DNA of 7,710 nt, taken from the NCBI GenBank assembly GCA_017652715.1, contig JAGCAL010000089.1, positions 1 to 7,710 of the forward strand, in the 5' to 3' direction. This DNA comes from Candidatus Saccharimonadota bacterium. Its GTDB lineage: Bacteria > Patescibacteriota > Saccharimonadia > Saccharimonadales > Saccharimonadaceae. Shown here piece by piece: positions 5,889 through 7,710 of the stretch (position 1 is the stretch's first letter; each line of letters opens with the position of its first letter). Below the pieces are notes generated by a model that saw nothing but the letters and a program-made list of their open reading frames with translations, was not told the DNA's origin and did not search any database. The position numbers and the translations under genes are program-made.

Positions 5889-7250
5889 ATGCGAATTTTA
5901 GGACTTGATGTTGGCGAAAAGCGGATTGGTGTAGCTAAAGTTGATTCTAGTACGAAAATTGCTTTGCCAGTCGGCTTTCTAGAGAATAATGAATCGTTAT
6001 GGGGGGAGCTTTCTAAGCTTACAAGGTTAAATAATACATCATTTTTCGTACTAGGTTTGCCGCGAAGTAACGAAGGGAACGAGACGGCGCAGTCCCAGTA
6101 TGTGCGGAACTTTGCGAAGAAATTAGTCGAAAAAGTACCTGGAGCTAAGGTACGTTTTCAGGACGAGTCTTTGACCTCTGTTGAGGCGGAAGAAAGATTA
6201 AAACGTCGCAAGAAAAAGTACGAAAAGGGGGATATTGATACTGAGGCAGCGACGATTATACTACAAGATTTTATAGAGAATTTTAAAGCGACTGGTCCTG
6301 GGGCGGTAGGAGAAACGAATATTTTAAAAAAAGAAGCAGATAAAATCAAATTAAATACCAAAAAGGCGGAACATAAGGTGAAGAAGGCGACAAAATGGAT
6401 AACGGGAATAATTGTACTGGCCATTTTGGGGCTGTCGGCTACTGGAGTAGCTTTAATGATTAGGGATCAGCGTTACAAGAAGTACGCCGAGCAATTTGCC
6501 GAGATTGAGGCGGGTATGAAGGCGGAGGTTTTTAATTTTACGATTCGGCCCGGAGAGACGATTTTTGAGGTAAAAGATAGTTTAAAGTCGATTGGCTATT
6601 CGGATGAGGAGATTGAAGCGGGTTTTAACCATGCATATAATTATCCGATGCTGAGTGGTCGTCCAGAGGGAGCAACACTTGAGGGGTATTTATATGGGGA
6701 AACTCATGAGTTTTATGCTGATTCTACAGTAGAAGATGTACTGAATACATTTTTATCTGGTATGCAGACGGCAATTGATGAGAATGGGCTTGTTGATAAG
6801 TATTCTGATAAGGGATTAAGCTTGTTTGAAGGGATTACGCTGGCTTCGATTGTACAAAAAGAGGCTCCGTCGCCGGGCTTTGTCTCTGATCAGCCTACTG
6901 TTGCGCAGGTGTTTTTGTCGAGATTGGAATACGGAATAGCGCTTGGGAGCGACGTAACGGTGTCTTACGCGCTTGACACTATTGATCCTGATAGACAGAC
7001 GTATAGCGATAACCAGAGTGCCTTAAAGGTTGATTCTTGCTATAATACACGTCTCTACGCGGGGTTACCGTGTGGGCCTATCGCGAATCCTGGACTAACT
7101 GCGCTTTTGGCTGTAGCTGAGCCTGCTGATACTTCTTATTTTTATTTCTTGACAGGTGATGATGGCGTGATGTATTATAGTAGTACAGAGGCAGAGCATA
7201 ATCAGAATATTTACAGTCATTGCCAAAACCTCTGTAATGTTTCATTATGA
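5889..7250 (+). CDS. RuvX (YqgF)-MltG fusion: RNase H-fold nuclease plus endolytic transglycosylase
   Basis: This single 453-residue frame joins two normally separate proteins. Residues 1-132 are a complete RuvX/YqgF domain: LGLDVGEKRIGVA at 4-16 with D7, LGLPRSNEGNE at 55-65, FQDESLTS at 90-97 with E93, and DTEAATIILQDFIENF at 117-132 with D117, so the expected acidic triad is present. YqgF family members act in 16S rRNA 5' processing or as Holliday-junction resolvase homologues. A Lys-rich linker (133-169) leads to a membrane helix (about 170-190). Then comes MltG (YceG): a LysM-like part (about 215-275), catalytic E325 in LASIVQKEA, YNTRLYAGLPCGPIANPG at 385-402, and EAEHNQNI near the end. 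MltG cleaves nascent glycan strands at the outer face of the membrane. The predicted topology is nuclease inside, transglycosylase outside. The usual GLPPGPI carries Cys395 instead of Pro; C384, C445 and C449 are also external. A GTG at 6378 could start a separate MltG. Confidence 0.93.
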   Translation: MRILGLDVGEKRIGVAKVDSSTKIALPVGFLENNESLWGELSKLTRLNNTSFFVLGLPRSNEGNETAQSQYVRNFAKKLVEKVPGAKVRFQDESLTSVEAEERLKRRKKKYEKGDIDTEAATIILQDFIENFKATGPGAVGETNILKKEADKIKLNTKKAEHKVKKATKWITGIIVLAILGLSATGVALMIRDQRYKKYAEQFAEIEAGMKAEVFNFTIRPGETIFEVKDSLKSIGYSDEEIEAGFNHAYNYPMLSGRPEGATLEGYLYGETHEFYADSTVEDVLNTFLSGMQTAIDENGLVDKYSDKGLSLFEGITLASIVQKEAPSPGFVSDQPTVAQVFLSRLEYGIALGSDVTVSYALDTIDPDRQTYSDNQSALKVDSCYNTRLYAGLPCGPIANPGLTALLAVAEPADTSYFYFLTGDDGVMYYSSTEAEHNQNIYSHCQNLCNVSL

Positions 7251-7710
7251 AAAAGAAGAAGAATATTTATAAGAAATTACGGAAATTCTTGCCGTATTTT
7301 GCAGTTGGCGCGGTTACTGTAGCTCTGGTTTTTGTCGGTTCTTTAGATAAGCACAGTTCTCGAGATAATGTCAGTTTAAGTGCGTTTGCGGACGAGGATT
7401 ACCGAGTTTCGGTCGATGAGATTTCGGAGCTTTATGTAGTTGCGGATTTGTCGGATGTGCTTGGGCTTGCGAGCGCTTCGGAAGTAGCGTCGAACTACGT
7501 AGTAGCGAATTCTATGTATGAATCTGGGCAAACTTCGACGGATAAGTTAGAGAAGCCGAATATTACAAATATCGTGATTTCTCGAGGTGTGATTGAGTAT
7601 ACGGTTCAAGATGGTGAAAATGTGAATGATATTGCGGCTAAATATGGGGTTACGGCGGATCAAGTGCGTTGGTCGAATGGCCTAAAAACGACAGATGTGG
7701 CAGCTGGGAC
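7247..7710 (+). CDS. LysM-domain envelope protein, 3' end outside the window
   Basis: The frame starts at an ATG overlapping the ruvX-mltG stop (ATGA) and runs open for 154 codons to the window edge. The N-terminus is strongly basic (MKKKKNIYKKLRK) followed by a hydrophobic stretch at about 14-33, either a signal peptide or a membrane anchor; no lipobox Cys is seen. Residues about 35-115 are unrecognised. A LysM peptidoglycan-binding motif starts at about 116 (IEYTVQDGENVNDIAAKYGVTADQVRWSNG) and continues to the edge. Proteins of this plan often carry a peptidase or CHAP domain after LysM, but that part is not visible and cannot be claimed. There is no Shine-Dalgarno, so translation is probably coupled to the upstream gene. 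Position after MltG fits a cell-wall role. Confidence 0.88.
   Translation, partial: MKKKKNIYKKLRKFLPYFAVGAVTVALVFVGSLDKHSSRDNVSLSAFADEDYRVSVDEISELYVVADLSDVLGLASASEVASNYVVANSMYESGQTSTDKLEKPNITNIVISRGVIEYTVQDGENVNDIAAKYGVTADQVRWSNGLKTTDVAAG

Overview
The window reads as a gene-dense piece of a Patescibacteria/CPR chromosome, most likely a Saccharibacteria (TM7)-type genome. The clues are moderate G+C, almost no intergenic DNA, start/stop overlaps of the ATGA type, a large single-pass membrane protein with a baseplate-J-like exterior of a kind common in CPR genomes, and a RuvX-MltG fusion. UGA is used as a normal stop at the end of four genes, so this is not the UGA=Gly code of Gracilibacteria/SR1. 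The lineage assignment is an inference from gene content, not from a marker gene.

Layout: two divergent operons meet at a 48-bp intergenic region (4040-4087). Leftward on the minus strand are a soluble PAS-containing histidine kinase (2525-4039), a receiver-only response regulator with an Ala/Pro-rich tail (1986-2528), an RsuA/RluB-family pseudouridine synthase (1253-2020) and an FtsA-like actin-family ATPase (18-1256). The genes overlap by 4, 35 and 4 bp. Rightward on the plus strand are an acidic, membrane-anchored, baseplate-J-like protein (4088-5863), a RuvX-MltG fusion protein (5889-7250) and a LysM-containing envelope protein cut off by the window edge (7247-7710). There is no gene-free stretch over 300 bp, and no tRNA, rRNA, CRISPR array or complete insertion sequence was seen.

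Functionally, the right operon looks like an envelope/peptidoglycan module: glycan-strand cleavage by MltG, a LysM wall-binding protein and a surface protein. The left operon joins signal transduction to an FtsA-like protein and an rRNA modification enzyme. A shared divergent promoter may link cell-envelope or division control to the kinase pair, but this is inference.

Four things stand out. (1) A roughly 100-nt imperfect palindrome sits in frame inside the pseudouridine synthase gene and encodes what looks like an extra peptide of about 30 residues, resembling in style the protein-coding palindromic elements of Rickettsia. (2) RuvX and MltG are fused in one uninterrupted reading frame. (3) Extended -10 motifs (TGnTAAAAT or TGnTATAAT) lie 6-8 nt from three start codons, predicting leaderless mRNAs. 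(4) The divergent promoter is itself an inverted repeat in which each arm carries the -10 of one direction and the -35 of the other.
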